Assembly: GCF_000967265.1 (NCBI RefSeq)
Contig: NZ_KQ033885.1
Span: 714,125-778,124 of the forward strand
Source: Bifidobacterium mellis
GTDB lineage: Bacteria > Actinomycetota > Actinomycetes > Actinomycetales > Bifidobacteriaceae
Direction of reading: 5' to 3'
Length of the DNA stretch: 64,000 bases
Part shown: positions 36,673 to 45,942 of the stretch, piece after piece
Numbering within the stretch: the first letter of the stretch is position 1
Layout: every line of letters begins with the position of its first letter
Notes under the pieces: model-generated
Seen by the model: only the letters and a program-made list of their open reading frames with translations
The model's database searches: none
What the model was told of the DNA's origin: nothing
Program-made: the position numbers and the translations under genes

Positions 36673-37959
36673 GTGACCACGGAACCTAAGACGCAGCTGC
36701 TTTCAGAGCCCGCCCAGGGTGTGCCGTCGGTCATCGACGATATGGCCGGATACCGCCGGGCCTGCCGGCTACTGTCCCAGGGGAGCGGTGCGCTGGCTGC
36801 TGATGCTGAACGCGCCTCTGGCTTCCGCTATGGCCACGACGACTACCTGGTCCAGTTCAAGCGCCAGGGGGCGGGGATATTCCTGCTGGACCCACCGGCT
36901 CTGAGGCAGGCGGGCTGTGACTGGTCGGAATTCAATAAGGCTGTTGATGGAGCCCAGTGGATCATTCACGACTCCCCTCAGGATCTGCCCGGCTTCCATG
37001 CATTGGGTATGAGGCCCTCATTACTCTTCGACACCGAGCTGGCGGCCAGGATGCTCAACCTGGGTCATTACGGCCTGTCTGCAGTGACTGCGCACTACCT
37101 GGGGCTGACGCTGGCCAAGGAGCATTCTGCTGCAGACTGGTCCTACCGCCCGCTGCCCCGTGATTGGCGCAATTACGCCGCCTTGGATGTGGAGCTGCTG
37201 GATCAGGTGCGATCGTGTGAGCTGGAGGATCTGCGCCGTCACGGCAAGGATGAGTGGGCCAGGCAGGAATTCACCTGGCTGCTGCAGCAGGGCAAAATCC
37301 CCAAGCAGGAGCCTGAGCAGCCCTGGCGGCATATCTCGCATATCAACGCCCTGCGCAATGACCGTCGAGGCCTGGCTGTGGCCCGTTCCCTGTGGACCAC
37401 CCGTGACAAGCTGGCACGACGCAATGACATTGCTCCGACGCTCCTCCTGCCTGACAAGGCCATCATCGAGGCCGGCAGGCTCAAGCCGCACAACAACGCC
37501 CAATTCCGCTCCATCCGATCCTTGAATGAGCGGGTCAGGATCCACACCGGCGGCGAGCAGGACCGGATGTTCGAGCGCTATGCGCCCATCCAGCGCCGGG
37601 TCAGGCCCTCGGTCTGGAAACAGGCCATCCTGGAAGCGCTGAGTCTGCCCACCGAAGAACTGCCGGTGCCTCCCAAGCCGCGGTGTGAGGAGACCAACGC
37701 CCCCAAGTCCATGCAGGTCTGGCGGCACCGCCACCCGGACCGATATGCCAGGCTGGAGGCAGCGCGCAAGGCGGTGACTGAGGTGGGACGCCGGACCAAC
37801 ACCCCCGACGAGATTCTGATCAAGCCCCGCTACCTGCGCAACCTCTGCTGGACCGACGAACCGGAGAAGCGGGATGTGGCTGACTTCCTACGTCAGGAGG
37901 GCGCCCGCCCCTGGCAGGTTTCGCTCCTGTCAGAGTCCCTGACTCGCGCTATTATGTAA
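36673..37959 (+). CDS. rnd: Ribonuclease D (DEDD 3'-5' exonuclease with HRDC domain)
   Basis: 428 residues. Exonuclease motifs: ADAERASG (Exo I, Asp and Glu, about 43-50), IIHDSPQDLPGF (Exo II) and NYAALDVELLDQV (Exo III, Tyr-x3-Asp). An HRDC-like helical domain follows (about 220-300). It trims stable-RNA 3' ends. GTG at 36673 is the start, with GAGG about ten bases upstream. Actinobacterial RNase D of this neighbourhood next to pflA and tig is familiar in bifidobacteria. Confidence 0.88.
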   Translation: MTTEPKTQLLSEPAQGVPSVIDDMAGYRRACRLLSQGSGALAADAERASGFRYGHDDYLVQFKRQGAGIFLLDPPALRQAGCDWSEFNKAVDGAQWIIHDSPQDLPGFHALGMRPSLLFDTELAARMLNLGHYGLSAVTAHYLGLTLAKEHSAADWSYRPLPRDWRNYAALDVELLDQVRSCELEDLRRHGKDEWARQEFTWLLQQGKIPKQEPEQPWRHISHINALRNDRRGLAVARSLWTTRDKLARRNDIAPTLLLPDKAIIEAGRLKPHNNAQFRSIRSLNERVRIHTGGEQDRMFERYAPIQRRVRPSVWKQAILEALSLPTEELPVPPKPRCEETNAPKSMQVWRHRHPDRYARLEAARKAVTEVGRRTNTPDEILIKPRYLRNLCWTDEPEKRDVADFLRQEGARPWQVSLLSESLTRAIM

Positions 37960-38008
37960 CGGTTGCCTTACTGGCAGATCAAACGGTTTGGATGAATTGG
38001 AGCGCAGC

Positions 38009-39385
38009 GTGAAAATCAGCGTCAGAAACCTCGAGCCCACCAAGGTCAGGCTCACCATCACCGTCGATCCCGATGAGCTGAACCCCTACCTGGATCAGGC
38101 CCGTAAGGAGATCGGCAAGCAGGTGACCATCCCCGGCTTCCGAAAGGGCCATGTGCCCGGGCCCATCATCGATCAGCGCGTGGGCTTTGCCAGCGTGGCG
38201 GGCGAGGCCGTCAACGCCGGCGTGCCCGAGCTCTACTCCAAGGCCCTGGAGGAGAAGCAGCTGCACGCCATGGCACAGCCGCAGATCGATGTCAAGGACA
38301 TTCCTTCCTCGGCCAAGGACGACACCAAGCTCAAGTTCACCGCAGAGGTGGAGATTCGTCCCAAGTTCGACCTGCCCGACATCGAGGGCATGGAGATTGA
38401 GGTCCCCAAGCCCGCCGTCACCGACGAGGACGTGGACAAGCGTCTGGACAACCTGCGTCAGCGCTTCGGCACCCTGGTCAGCGTGGATCGCCCCGCCACC
38501 AAGGGTGACTATGCCAACATCGACCTGGACGCCGTCATCGACGGCGAGTCCGTGGACTCCCAGCAGGGGGTCAGCTACGAGCTGGGCTCCAACACCATGC
38601 TGGACGGCCTGGATGAGGCCCTGGACGGGCTGTCCGCCGGGGAAGAGACCACTTTCGAGGGCACCCTGGAGGCCGGTGAGCATCAGGGCGAGAAGGCCCA
38701 GATCAAGGTCAAGGTCAACTCGGTCAAGGCCGAGGAGCTGCCCGACCTGGACGACGAGTTCGCCAAGGAGGCCTCGGAGTTCGAGACCCTGAAGGAGCTG
38801 CGCGAGGATGTACGCAAGCAGTGCCAGGTGGATGCCGAGGGTCGGCAGGCCACTGACGCCCGCGACGCCTTCATTGCCAAGCTCCAGGACGGCCTGGACA
38901 TCCCGGTGCCCAAGGGCATCAAGCAGTCCATGGTGACCGATCAGCTCAAGAACAGCGGCAAGGATCCCGACAAGGCCAGCAAGGACGAGAAGGCCGAGGC
39001 CGAGCAGACCGTGGAGAAGGAACTGCGCGACCAGATGACCCTGGACGCCCTGGCCGAGAAGCTGGGCATCACGGTCAGCCAGGCCGACGTGACCAACTTC
39101 CTGGCCTCCATCGCCCAGCAGTACGGCATGGATCCCAGCGCCTTCATCAACGGCATCGTCCGCAACGGCCAGCTGGGTTCGGCCGTGCAGGAGGTCGGCC
39201 GCTCCAAGGGTATGCTGGCCGGCATGAGGGCTGTCACCTTCAAGGATCCCGATGGCCAGGAGGTGGACCTGAGCCGCTTCCTGGGCGAGGATGAGCCCCA
39301 GGCCCAGGAGGAGCAGGACGAAAGCGTCCAGGCTGCTTCTGCCGCAGCTGAAGTGGCCGACCAGCTCTCCCAGGATCAGGAGTAG
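38009..39385 (+). CDS. tig: Trigger factor
   Basis: Ribosome-bound chaperone and prolyl isomerase, 458 residues. The N-terminal ribosome-binding domain contains GFRKGHVPG, the ribosome-docking signature (about 45-53). The FKBP-type PPIase domain is at about 155-240, and the C-terminal chaperone domain is helical. The end is an acidic Gln/Glu/Ala-rich tail common in actinobacteria. The GTG at 38009 ([15 protein letters not shown]) is preferred, with GGAGC six bases upstream; a TTG at 37988 would add seven residues. Confidence 0.95.
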   Translation: MKISVRNLEPTKVRLTITVDPDELNPYLDQARKEIGKQVTIPGFRKGHVPGPIIDQRVGFASVAGEAVNAGVPELYSKALEEKQLHAMAQPQIDVKDIPSSAKDDTKLKFTAEVEIRPKFDLPDIEGMEIEVPKPAVTDEDVDKRLDNLRQRFGTLVSVDRPATKGDYANIDLDAVIDGESVDSQQGVSYELGSNTMLDGLDEALDGLSAGEETTFEGTLEAGEHQGEKAQIKVKVNSVKAEELPDLDDEFAKEASEFETLKELREDVRKQCQVDAEGRQATDARDAFIAKLQDGLDIPVPKGIKQSMVTDQLKNSGKDPDKASKDEKAEAEQTVEKELRDQMTLDALAEKLGITVSQADVTNFLASIAQQYGMDPSAFINGIVRNGQLGSAVQEVGRSKGMLAGMRAVTFKDPDGQEVDLSRFLGEDEPQAQEEQDESVQAASAAAEVADQLSQDQE

Positions 39386-39400
39386 CTTCCAAAGCAGCAA

Positions 39401-39444
39401 ACAGGGCCGCACCCAATGGCGAAACAGCCTGGGTGCGGCCCTGT
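39401..39444 (+). terminator. 15-bp perfect stem-loop between tig and clpP1
   Basis: ACAGGGCCGCACCCA (39401-39415) pairs fully with TGGGTGCGGCCCTGT (39430-39444) around a 14-base loop. It has no T tract downstream, so termination may be partial or Rho-assisted, or it may protect the tig 3' end. Confidence 0.65.
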
Positions 39445-39455
39445 CGTAGCGGTTG

Positions 39456-39466
39456 CGCAAAGAGCG
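39456..39466. promoter_or_regulatory. Possible ClgR operator upstream of clpP1
   Basis: CGCAAAGAGCG has the CGC-N5-GCG core of actinobacterial ClgR sites, with A-rich sequence after it. It lies about 70 bases before the clpP1 start. ClgR control of the clpP operon is known in Bifidobacterium breve. Confidence 0.45.
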
Positions 39467-39534
39467 GAAAGACCGTGGCCGCGTCGATTGTGGGGGCTAC
39501 TCTCAATACAGATACGTTTATCGAAGGAGACAGG

Positions 39535-40152
39535 GTGAACAACTCATTGGCAACCAGTCCCGTGATGGAGGAGGGGGAGGCCCCTACGCCGACCGATCCC
39601 ATCTTCAACCGACTGCTCAAGGACAGGATCATCTGGCTGGGGGACGAGGTCAAGGACGCCAACGCCAACGTCATCTGCGCACAGATGCTGATGCTGGCGG
39701 CCGAGGATCCCAAGAAGGATATCTGGCTCTACATCAATTCGCCTGGTGGCTCCATTACGGCGGGCATGGCCATCTATGACACCATGCAGCTGATCGAGCC
39801 CGACGTGGCCACGGTCGCGGTCGGGATGGCTGCCTCCATGGGCCAGTTCCTGCTCTCCAGCGGAGCCAAGGGCAAGCGCTTCGTCACCTCCCACGCACGG
39901 GTGCTCATGCATCAGCCCTCGGGTGGCGTCGGAGGCACGGCCACCGATGTCAGGATCAACGCCGAGCTGATCATGGACATGAAGCGCACGCTCTCCCAGC
40001 TGACGGCCGAGCAGACCGGCCACACCCTGGAAGAAATCTACCGGGACAATGAATACGATCACTGGTTCACGGCCCAGCAGGCCCTGGAGTACGGCTTTGT
40101 CGACCGGATCGTGACCACCCACGGCACTATGACCGCGGATCAAGGGAAGTGA
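39535..40152 (+). CDS. clpP1: ATP-dependent Clp protease proteolytic subunit 1
   Basis: 205-residue serine peptidase that forms the Clp barrel with ClpP2. Ser101 in GMAASMGQF and His126 in LMHQPSGG are the nucleophile and base; the Asp is in the segment RDNEYD. The start GTG at 39535 ([10 protein letters not shown]) is decided by AAGGAG six bases upstream. The next gene starts nine bases after the stop. Confidence 0.95.
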   Translation: MNNSLATSPVMEEGEAPTPTDPIFNRLLKDRIIWLGDEVKDANANVICAQMLMLAAEDPKKDIWLYINSPGGSITAGMAIYDTMQLIEPDVATVAVGMAASMGQFLLSSGAKGKRFVTSHARVLMHQPSGGVGGTATDVRINAELIMDMKRTLSQLTAEQTGHTLEEIYRDNEYDHWFTAQQALEYGFVDRIVTTHGTMTADQGK

Positions 40153-40161
40153 GCACTCCAC

Positions 40162-40830
40162 ATGGCATCTGAAGAAGCGCAATTCGTAGCACGGGCCCGT
40201 CGATTGGCTGGCCCTCGTGGCCTGGCCGCCATGCCCACCGACCGTTATGTGCTGCCGCAGTTCGAGGAGCGCACCCCCTACGGCTACAAGCGCCAGGACC
40301 CATACACCAGGCTCTTCGACGACAGGATCATCTTCATGGGCGTCCAGGTGGATGACACGTCCTCGGACGACATCATGGCCCAGCTCCTGGTTCTGGAGAG
40401 CCAGGATCCCAACCGCGACGTGATCATCTACATCAACTCGCCGGGGGGATCCATGACGGCCATGACCGCCATCTATGACACCATGCAGTACATCAAGCCC
40501 GATGTGCAGACCGTCTGCCTTGGCCAGGCTGCCTCGGCTGCCGCCGTTCTTCTGGCCGCCGGGACCAAGGGCAAGCGTCTGATCCTGCCCAACGCCCGTG
40601 TGCTCATTCACCAGCCGGCCATGGAGCAGGACTTCGGCAAGGCCACCGAGATTGAGATCCAGGCCAAGGAGATGCTGCGCATGCGCACCTGGCTGGAGGA
40701 GACCCTGGCCAAGCACACCGGTCAGGATGTGGAGAAGATCCGCAAGGACATCGAAGTGGACACCATTCTGACCGCCCAGCAGGCCAAGGATTACGGGATG
40801 GTGGACGAGGTCCTGGATCACCGCAATTAG
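40162..40830 (+). CDS. clpP2: ATP-dependent Clp protease proteolytic subunit 2
   Basis: 222-residue partner of ClpP1; actinobacteria usually need both for an active mixed complex. Ser125 in GQAASAAAVLL and His150 in LIHQPAM. It has a longer N-terminal extension than ClpP1, as normal for ClpP2. A terminator follows before clpX. Confidence 0.95.
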   Translation: MASEEAQFVARARRLAGPRGLAAMPTDRYVLPQFEERTPYGYKRQDPYTRLFDDRIIFMGVQVDDTSSDDIMAQLLVLESQDPNRDVIIYINSPGGSMTAMTAIYDTMQYIKPDVQTVCLGQAASAAAVLLAAGTKGKRLILPNARVLIHQPAMEQDFGKATEIEIQAKEMLRMRTWLEETLAKHTGQDVEKIRKDIEVDTILTAQQAKDYGMVDEVLDHRN

Positions 40831-40857
40831 CTCCGGTGGCTGCGCGCATGATTGATT

Positions 40858-40904
40858 GTCCGGATGGCGGTGGGCCCCAGGGACCCACGGCCTCCGGACG
40901 TTTT
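40858..40904 (+). terminator. Terminator after clpP2
   Basis: GTCCGGA (40858-40864) with TCCGGAC (40893-40899), continued by GGC/GCC and GTGGG/CCCAC inside, then GTTTT. It separates clpP1P2 from clpX. Confidence 0.75.
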
Positions 40905-40974
40905 GGCATCATGGCCGATGCCAGTCAGAATTTGATTTCGGCGATCCTCGCGGATTCTCCAGGAAGGGAGAGCC

Positions 40975-42288
40975 ATGGGCCGTGTGGTCAGCTACAATGA
41001 CGGACTGAATCGCTGCGAGTTCTGCGGCAAGGACGAGCACCAGGTGCGTCGTCTGGTCAAGGGGCCTTCCTGCGCAATCTGCGACGAATGCATACGCCTA
41101 TGCGCCCAGATCATCCAGGAGGACATGGCCAAGGATGCCGCCGATCAGCGGGTGTCCCTGCCTGCGCCCTCAAAGATATTCGCCTATCTGAACCATTATG
41201 TCATCGGCCAGGAGGCTGCCAAGCGCACCTTGTCGGTGGCTGTCTACAACCACTACAAGCGCGTCAATATGGACCTGGGCGACCGTGGAGGTATTGCTGA
41301 CACTGCGTTTGAGCGAAAGGACGCGGCCCCACGCGTCCAGGTGGACAAGTCCAACATCCTGCTCATGGGTCCCACCGGCGTGGGCAAGACCTACCTGGCG
41401 CGAACCCTGGCCACCATCATGAACGTCCCCTTCGTCATTGTGGATGCCACCAGCCTGACCGAGGCTGGGTATGTGGGCGAGGACGTGGAATCCGTCCTGC
41501 AGGGGCTGCTCCAGGCTGCCGACGGCAACATGGACCTGGCCCAGCGCGGGATCATCTACATCGACGAGATCGACAAGATCGCCAGGAAATCCGGGGAGAA
41601 CACCTCAATCACCCGGGACGTGTCAGGCGAGGGGGTCCAGCAGGCCCTGCTCAAGATCATCGAGGGCACCCAGGCCCGTGTGCCGGTCCAGGGTTCGCGG
41701 CGGCATGGGGATGTCCGCACGGTCGTCATGGACACGGCCAACATCCTCTTCATCTGCGGCGGCGCCTTCGTCGGTCTTGAGGAGATCGTCCGCCGACGGC
41801 TGGGCCTGCGGGAGAGCGGATTCTCGGCAACCCAGGGGAGCGATAGGGTGCCCGGCGACCGGGTCATGAGCCAGGTCAGGGCCGAGGACCTGGAACAGTT
41901 TGGCCTGCTTCCCGAGTTCGTGGGGCGGTTGCCGGTCATATCCACCCTGGAGCCGCTGGGCGCCCGTGAGCTGCGGCGGGTGCTGACCGAACCGGACAAT
42001 GCCCTGGTCGACCAGTACCGGCGCATGTTCCTGGATGACGGGGCCGAGCTGGTCTTCACCGATGCCGCCCTGGACCGTGTTGCTGCCATCGCCCTGGAGC
42101 GCAAGGTGGGTGCCCGGGGGTTGCGGGGGATTATCGAGCGCACCCTTGAGGCGACCATGTTCGAGTTGCCGGACAGGACTGATGTCTCCCGTGTCGTGGT
42201 GGATGCCGATGCCGTGGACGGGACCGGATCGCCCCGGTATGAGACCGGGCAGGGCATGGCCGCAGCCGCTGGTCGTCGTTTGGCCTGA
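40975..42288 (+). CDS. clpX: ATP-dependent Clp protease ATP-binding subunit ClpX
   Basis: 437-residue AAA+ unfoldase that feeds substrates to ClpP. N-terminal zinc-binding domain CEFCGKDEHQ...CAICDEC (about 13-41). AAA+ domain with Walker A GPTGVGKTYLA, Walker B IIYIDEIDKIA, pore loop GYVGEDV, and IGF-type loop region after ERKVGARGLRGIIE near the end. GGAAGGGAG upstream of the ATG. Adaptor and substrate binding are by the N-domain. Confidence 0.96.
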   Translation: MGRVVSYNDGLNRCEFCGKDEHQVRRLVKGPSCAICDECIRLCAQIIQEDMAKDAADQRVSLPAPSKIFAYLNHYVIGQEAAKRTLSVAVYNHYKRVNMDLGDRGGIADTAFERKDAAPRVQVDKSNILLMGPTGVGKTYLARTLATIMNVPFVIVDATSLTEAGYVGEDVESVLQGLLQAADGNMDLAQRGIIYIDEIDKIARKSGENTSITRDVSGEGVQQALLKIIEGTQARVPVQGSRRHGDVRTVVMDTANILFICGGAFVGLEEIVRRRLGLRESGFSATQGSDRVPGDRVMSQVRAEDLEQFGLLPEFVGRLPVISTLEPLGARELRRVLTEPDNALVDQYRRMFLDDGAELVFTDAALDRVAAIALERKVGARGLRGIIERTLEATMFELPDRTDVSRVVVDADAVDGTGSPRYETGQGMAAAAGRRLA

Positions 42289-42358
42289 CCCCGCCATGAT
42301 GAGCACCGCTGTTGGCCGGGCCCGATAGGATGATCATTGTTGCCGGAAGGGAGGCTCC

Positions 42359-43297
42359 ATGGGTGCTCGTAGCGCTGTCGTGGTCACGCACAGTCGGGTC
42401 CGGGCAAGCGGCCACCTGGTGGATGAGGTCGAGGAGCAGCTACGCCGAGACGGATTTAGCGTCTCGATTGTCGACAACATTGCCGCCCCGGAATTCGGCA
42501 GCCCCAGCCAGAAGGTGGCCGACGACACCGAGATCGTCATCGTCCTGGGCGGCGACGGGACCATTCTGCGGGCTGCAGAGCTGGTCAAGGGCACCCAGGT
42601 GCCCATCCTGGGGGTCAATCTGGGTCATGTGGGGTTCCTGGCGGAGTTCGAGAGTTTCCAGATAGGGGAGGCCATCCGTCGGGTGGCCGATCATGACTAC
42701 TCCATCGACGAGCGCATGGTGGCCCATGTGGACCTGTGGATACCCGGAGCCGATCGACCACTGAGCGACTGGGCCCTTAATGACATGACCCTGGAACGAT
42801 ATGATCGGGGCAAGATGATCGAGGTATCGGTCCGAGTGGACGATGTGGAGATGAGCTCCTTCGGCTGCGACGGCATGATTGTGGCCACCCCGACCGGATC
42901 GACGGCCTATGCCTTTTCGGTGGGCGGACCCATCGTCTGGCCGGATGCGCAGTCGCTGCAGATGGTGCCCATAGCGGCCCATGCCCTCTTTGCCCGATCC
43001 CTGATCATCGGCCCGAAGTCGCAGTTCACCCTGGACATTCTGGGTGATTCCCAGTCGGCCGGCTGGATCTGCAATGACGGGCGCCGTCAACGGCCTGTGC
43101 CCAAGCGGTCCCGCATTGTGGTGCGGCAGTCCCACGACATCCTGAGGCTGGCCAGGCTGTCGGGGGTGCCCTTCACAAGACGGCTGGTCTCCAAGTTCGA
43201 CCTGCCGGTGGTCGGCTGGAGGGAGCAGCATCGCCCATCGGCGGCCACGAACGGGCAGGACCAGGGGGAGCCGCCGGAGTCGAACAAGGAGCACTGA
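42359..43297 (+). CDS. nadK: NAD kinase
   Basis: Phosphorylates NAD to NADP. 312 residues. The diacylglycerol-kinase-like motif GGDGTILRAAE (catalytic Asp), LGVNLGHVGFLAE, the NE/D-type motif ALNDMTLERYDRG, and the glycine-rich TPTGSTAYAFSVGGPIV are present. GGGAGG lies just upstream of the ATG. The stop overlaps recN by one base (TGATG), a pairing common in actinobacteria. Confidence 0.94.
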   Translation: MGARSAVVVTHSRVRASGHLVDEVEEQLRRDGFSVSIVDNIAAPEFGSPSQKVADDTEIVIVLGGDGTILRAAELVKGTQVPILGVNLGHVGFLAEFESFQIGEAIRRVADHDYSIDERMVAHVDLWIPGADRPLSDWALNDMTLERYDRGKMIEVSVRVDDVEMSSFGCDGMIVATPTGSTAYAFSVGGPIVWPDAQSLQMVPIAAHALFARSLIIGPKSQFTLDILGDSQSAGWICNDGRRQRPVPKRSRIVVRQSHDILRLARLSGVPFTRRLVSKFDLPVVGWREQHRPSAATNGQDQGEPPESNKEH

Positions 43298-45066
43298 TGC
43301 TGGAAGAGCTGGAAGTACGAGACCTGGGTCCCATCCACCATGCCCTGCTGCGGCCTGCCGCCGGCATGACGGCCATCACCGGGGAGACAGGGGCAGGCAA
43401 GTCCATGCTGCTCAACGCCATCAGGCTGATCTCGGGGTCCACTGCCCGTCCGCAACTCGTGTCGCCTGGAGCACATGAGTCCTGGGTCCAGGGGATTTTC
43501 GACGCCGGAAGGGCAGGAGCCGAGAATCCAGTGACCGCTGCCATAAGCGAGGCTGGCCTGCCCTTGGAGGATGAAGGACAGATCTTCCTGGCGAGGACCA
43601 TGCCCGTCAAGGGGCGTTCCCGTGCCGCTCTGAACGGTAGGACGGCCCCACGTGGCCTGCTGGAGGAGGTGGCTGGAATGCTGGTCACCGTCCATGGACA
43701 GGCAGATCAGATGCGTATGGCCAGCCCGGCCCGGCAGCGCGAATTTCTGGATGCCTATGCCGGTGACGGCCCGCAGCTGGAGGCTTTTTCCAAGGCCTTC
43801 AGGCAGTACCGGCAGGCCCAGGACCATCTTGAGGAGCTGCGCAACCAGCAGTCCGGCGCTATGGCCCAGGCTGATTATCTCCGTGAATCCATCGCCCGGA
43901 TAGACCGGGTCGACCCCCATTCCGGCGAGGATCGTGAACTCAAGGCCCAACGGGACCGGATCGAGCACGCGGCTCAGATCAGTCAGGGCGTCATGTCCGC
44001 GTTGTCCGCCTTGGACTCCGGCCAGATCGACCCGGATGCCGACGCACCATCGGCCACGGCCCTGGTGGAACGAGCCATCGCCGCCCTGGAAGGCATCGGT
44101 GTGGAGGGGGTCTTTCAGGAGTCGGCCCAGCGGTTGCGGTCGCTGAATGCCGATCTGTCCGACCTGGTCTTCACCCTGAGCAGTCAGCTGGATGACGAAG
44201 GCCAGGAGGGCGATCTGGACAAGATCAACGCCCGCATCCACGATCTGGATGAGCTGACCCGACGCTGGGGGCCGGACATCGACGACGTTCTGGCCTGGCG
44301 CAAGAAGGCTGCGTTTGAGCTTGAGGACATGGATGCCTCACCCGAGAAGCTTGAGGAGCTTCAGGGTCAGGTTGAGCAGCTTCGCGGGAGCGCCCTGAAA
44401 GCCGCACGGACTCTGTCAGCGTCACGGGCCAAGGCTGCACGAAGGTTGAGCGATCTTGTCGACGGTGAATTGCACTCCCTGGCCATGGCGGGCGCTGGGC
44501 TGGAGATCCGTGTCAGACCACGCCAGGACCAGGACATGGACGGGCATGGTCTGGATCAGATCGACTTTCTCTTCAGACCGTATCCGGGTTCGGACCTTCT
44601 GCCCATGGGCAAGAGCGCCTCGGGCGGCGAACTCAGCAGACTCATGCTGGCCCTGGAGCTGGTGGCCGCCGAAGGCCGGACATCATCGGGCCCCGACAGG
44701 TCTGGTCATGGACATGCTGGCCGTGATTCCCAGGTCGGTGACCCGACGATGACCTTCATCTTCGACGAGGTGGATGCGGGCGTCGGCGGTCGGGCAGCTG
44801 TAGAACTAGGTCGCCGTCTGGCCCGGCTGGCCGTCACCGCCCAGGTGATCGTGGTCACCCACCTGCCGCAGGTGGCTTCCTGGGCCGATCGACAGTTCGT
44901 CGTGGCCAAGGGCCGGGAGGGCGGCGATGCCGTAGAGACCCTGGTCCACCAGGTAGAAGGCAAAGACAGGGAGCGGGAGATCGCCCGGATGCTGGCCGGC
45001 AGCGAGTCCACGACCTCCCTGAAGCATGCGCGAGAGCTTCTGTCCTCCAGCAGGCTCCAGGCCTGA
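43297..45066 (+). CDS. recN: DNA repair protein RecN
   Basis: SMC-like ATPase acting on double-strand breaks. 589 residues: Walker A TGETGAGKSMLL near the N-terminus (about 28-39), coiled coils in the middle with a Gln/Glu/Leu-rich hinge, ABC signature SASGGELSRLMLAL, Walker B TFIFDEVDAGVGG and the H-loop VVTHLPQVASWAD. Translationally coupled to nadK; no SOS box is possible directly upstream because of the overlap. Confidence 0.94.
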   Translation: MLEELEVRDLGPIHHALLRPAAGMTAITGETGAGKSMLLNAIRLISGSTARPQLVSPGAHESWVQGIFDAGRAGAENPVTAAISEAGLPLEDEGQIFLARTMPVKGRSRAALNGRTAPRGLLEEVAGMLVTVHGQADQMRMASPARQREFLDAYAGDGPQLEAFSKAFRQYRQAQDHLEELRNQQSGAMAQADYLRESIARIDRVDPHSGEDRELKAQRDRIEHAAQISQGVMSALSALDSGQIDPDADAPSATALVERAIAALEGIGVEGVFQESAQRLRSLNADLSDLVFTLSSQLDDEGQEGDLDKINARIHDLDELTRRWGPDIDDVLAWRKKAAFELEDMDASPEKLEELQGQVEQLRGSALKAARTLSASRAKAARRLSDLVDGELHSLAMAGAGLEIRVRPRQDQDMDGHGLDQIDFLFRPYPGSDLLPMGKSASGGELSRLMLALELVAAEGRTSSGPDRSGHGHAGRDSQVGDPTMTFIFDEVDAGVGGRAAVELGRRLARLAVTAQVIVVTHLPQVASWADRQFVVAKGREGGDAVETLVHQVEGKDREREIARMLAGSESTTSLKHARELLSSSRLQA

Positions 45067-45530
45067 TGGGTCTGGTTGTAGCCTCAACCTTGCCATGTTC
45101 AGGTCCGTTGATTCAGCGAATCCGACAAGTTTTGACGACTTTGTTGCTGGCGACTTTGCTGCCTTTTGTGGCTGTGCCGCCGCGTGCTCGACATCAGCCA
45201 TTCTGTTCCTTTTTATTTCTGATGCTTTGACCAGTAGGTATCCGGCTGTTGATGGACCTGTGATAACACCCATACGGGATTTTCGTAAAAGACACCGCAT
45301 CCGTCCTCGGCATGAGCGATGCGGCGACGACCTGGTCCCACATGGATTCTGTCCGAAGTTGTGATCGGCTGGGATTTCAGCACTATTAAGTCGTATCTAT
45401 TGATTCCTGAACCCCGTCCTTAGAAGATCAGGGTCGGAGGTTGTCTCCATGATTGAACTGTTATAGTGTATATATGAACACAGGTACAGCTCAGCCAGGG
45501 TCGTGCCGACAATCAACGAAAGGGGCTTGG
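45067..45530. other. 464-base intergenic region between recN and gntR
   Basis: More A+T-rich than its surroundings. On the minus strand an ATG at 45201 has AAGGA six bases upstream and opens a frame (MADVEHAAAQPQKAAKSPA...) for about 45 codons before it runs into recN antisense; this may be a real short gene start, a remnant, or chance. An inverted repeat, CCGCATC (45295-45301) and GATGCGG (45318-45324), lies further along. The gntR promoter occupies the right end. No gene is claimed. Confidence 0.3.
45462..45481 (+). promoter_or_regulatory. Predicted gntR promoter and operator
   Basis: TATAGT at 45462-45467 is a possible -10 (TTGTCT stands 15 bases upstream, a short spacing). It abuts an imperfect palindrome, GTGT (45466-45469) and ACAC (45478-45481) around ATATATGA. 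YtrA-type GntR proteins commonly repress their own operon from such sites. Confidence 0.4.
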
Positions 45531-45938
45531 ATGAAGCTGATCATCTCATCCCTGTCCGGACAGCCGATTTATCGGCAGATCGAGGACCAGATACGTTCGG
45601 CCATCCTGACCGGAGACCTGAAAGCGGGGGAGGGACTGCCTTCCCTGCGACATCTCTCACAGGAGCTCAGGGTGTCCGTGCTGACCGTGACCCGCGCCTA
45701 TACCGAACTCGCTCAAGAGGGCTTGGTGGAGAACATCCAAGGCAAGGGGACCTTCGTGGCTGACAGTGGCGACCAGGTCATGCGGCGGCATCTGGAGGAC
45801 CGCGTGCAGTCCCTGCTGGGCGAGGCGGTCGATACGGCTCGTCGGGCCGGCATGGAGCCGGACCGTATTCGCGGCCTGCTCGACGGCCTGCTGGGCGACA
45901 AGGGTTCTGCACCCGCGTCCGAAGAAGGAAAGGAATAG
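45531..45938 (+). CDS. GntR family regulator, YtrA subfamily
   Basis: 135-residue short GntR protein: winged helix IYRQIEDQIRSAILTG..LK.GEGLPSLRHLSQELRVS (about 13-50) followed by only a short helical tail, which is the YtrA layout. It precedes an ABC ATPase by four bases, the usual ytr-type operon, and is probably its repressor. The ATG at 45531 has AAGGGG upstream; longer frames are rejected. Confidence 0.87.
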   Translation: MKLIISSLSGQPIYRQIEDQIRSAILTGDLKAGEGLPSLRHLSQELRVSVLTVTRAYTELAQEGLVENIQGKGTFVADSGDQVMRRHLEDRVQSLLGEAVDTARRAGMEPDRIRGLLDGLLGDKGSAPASEEGKE

Positions 45939-45942
45939 CAGC

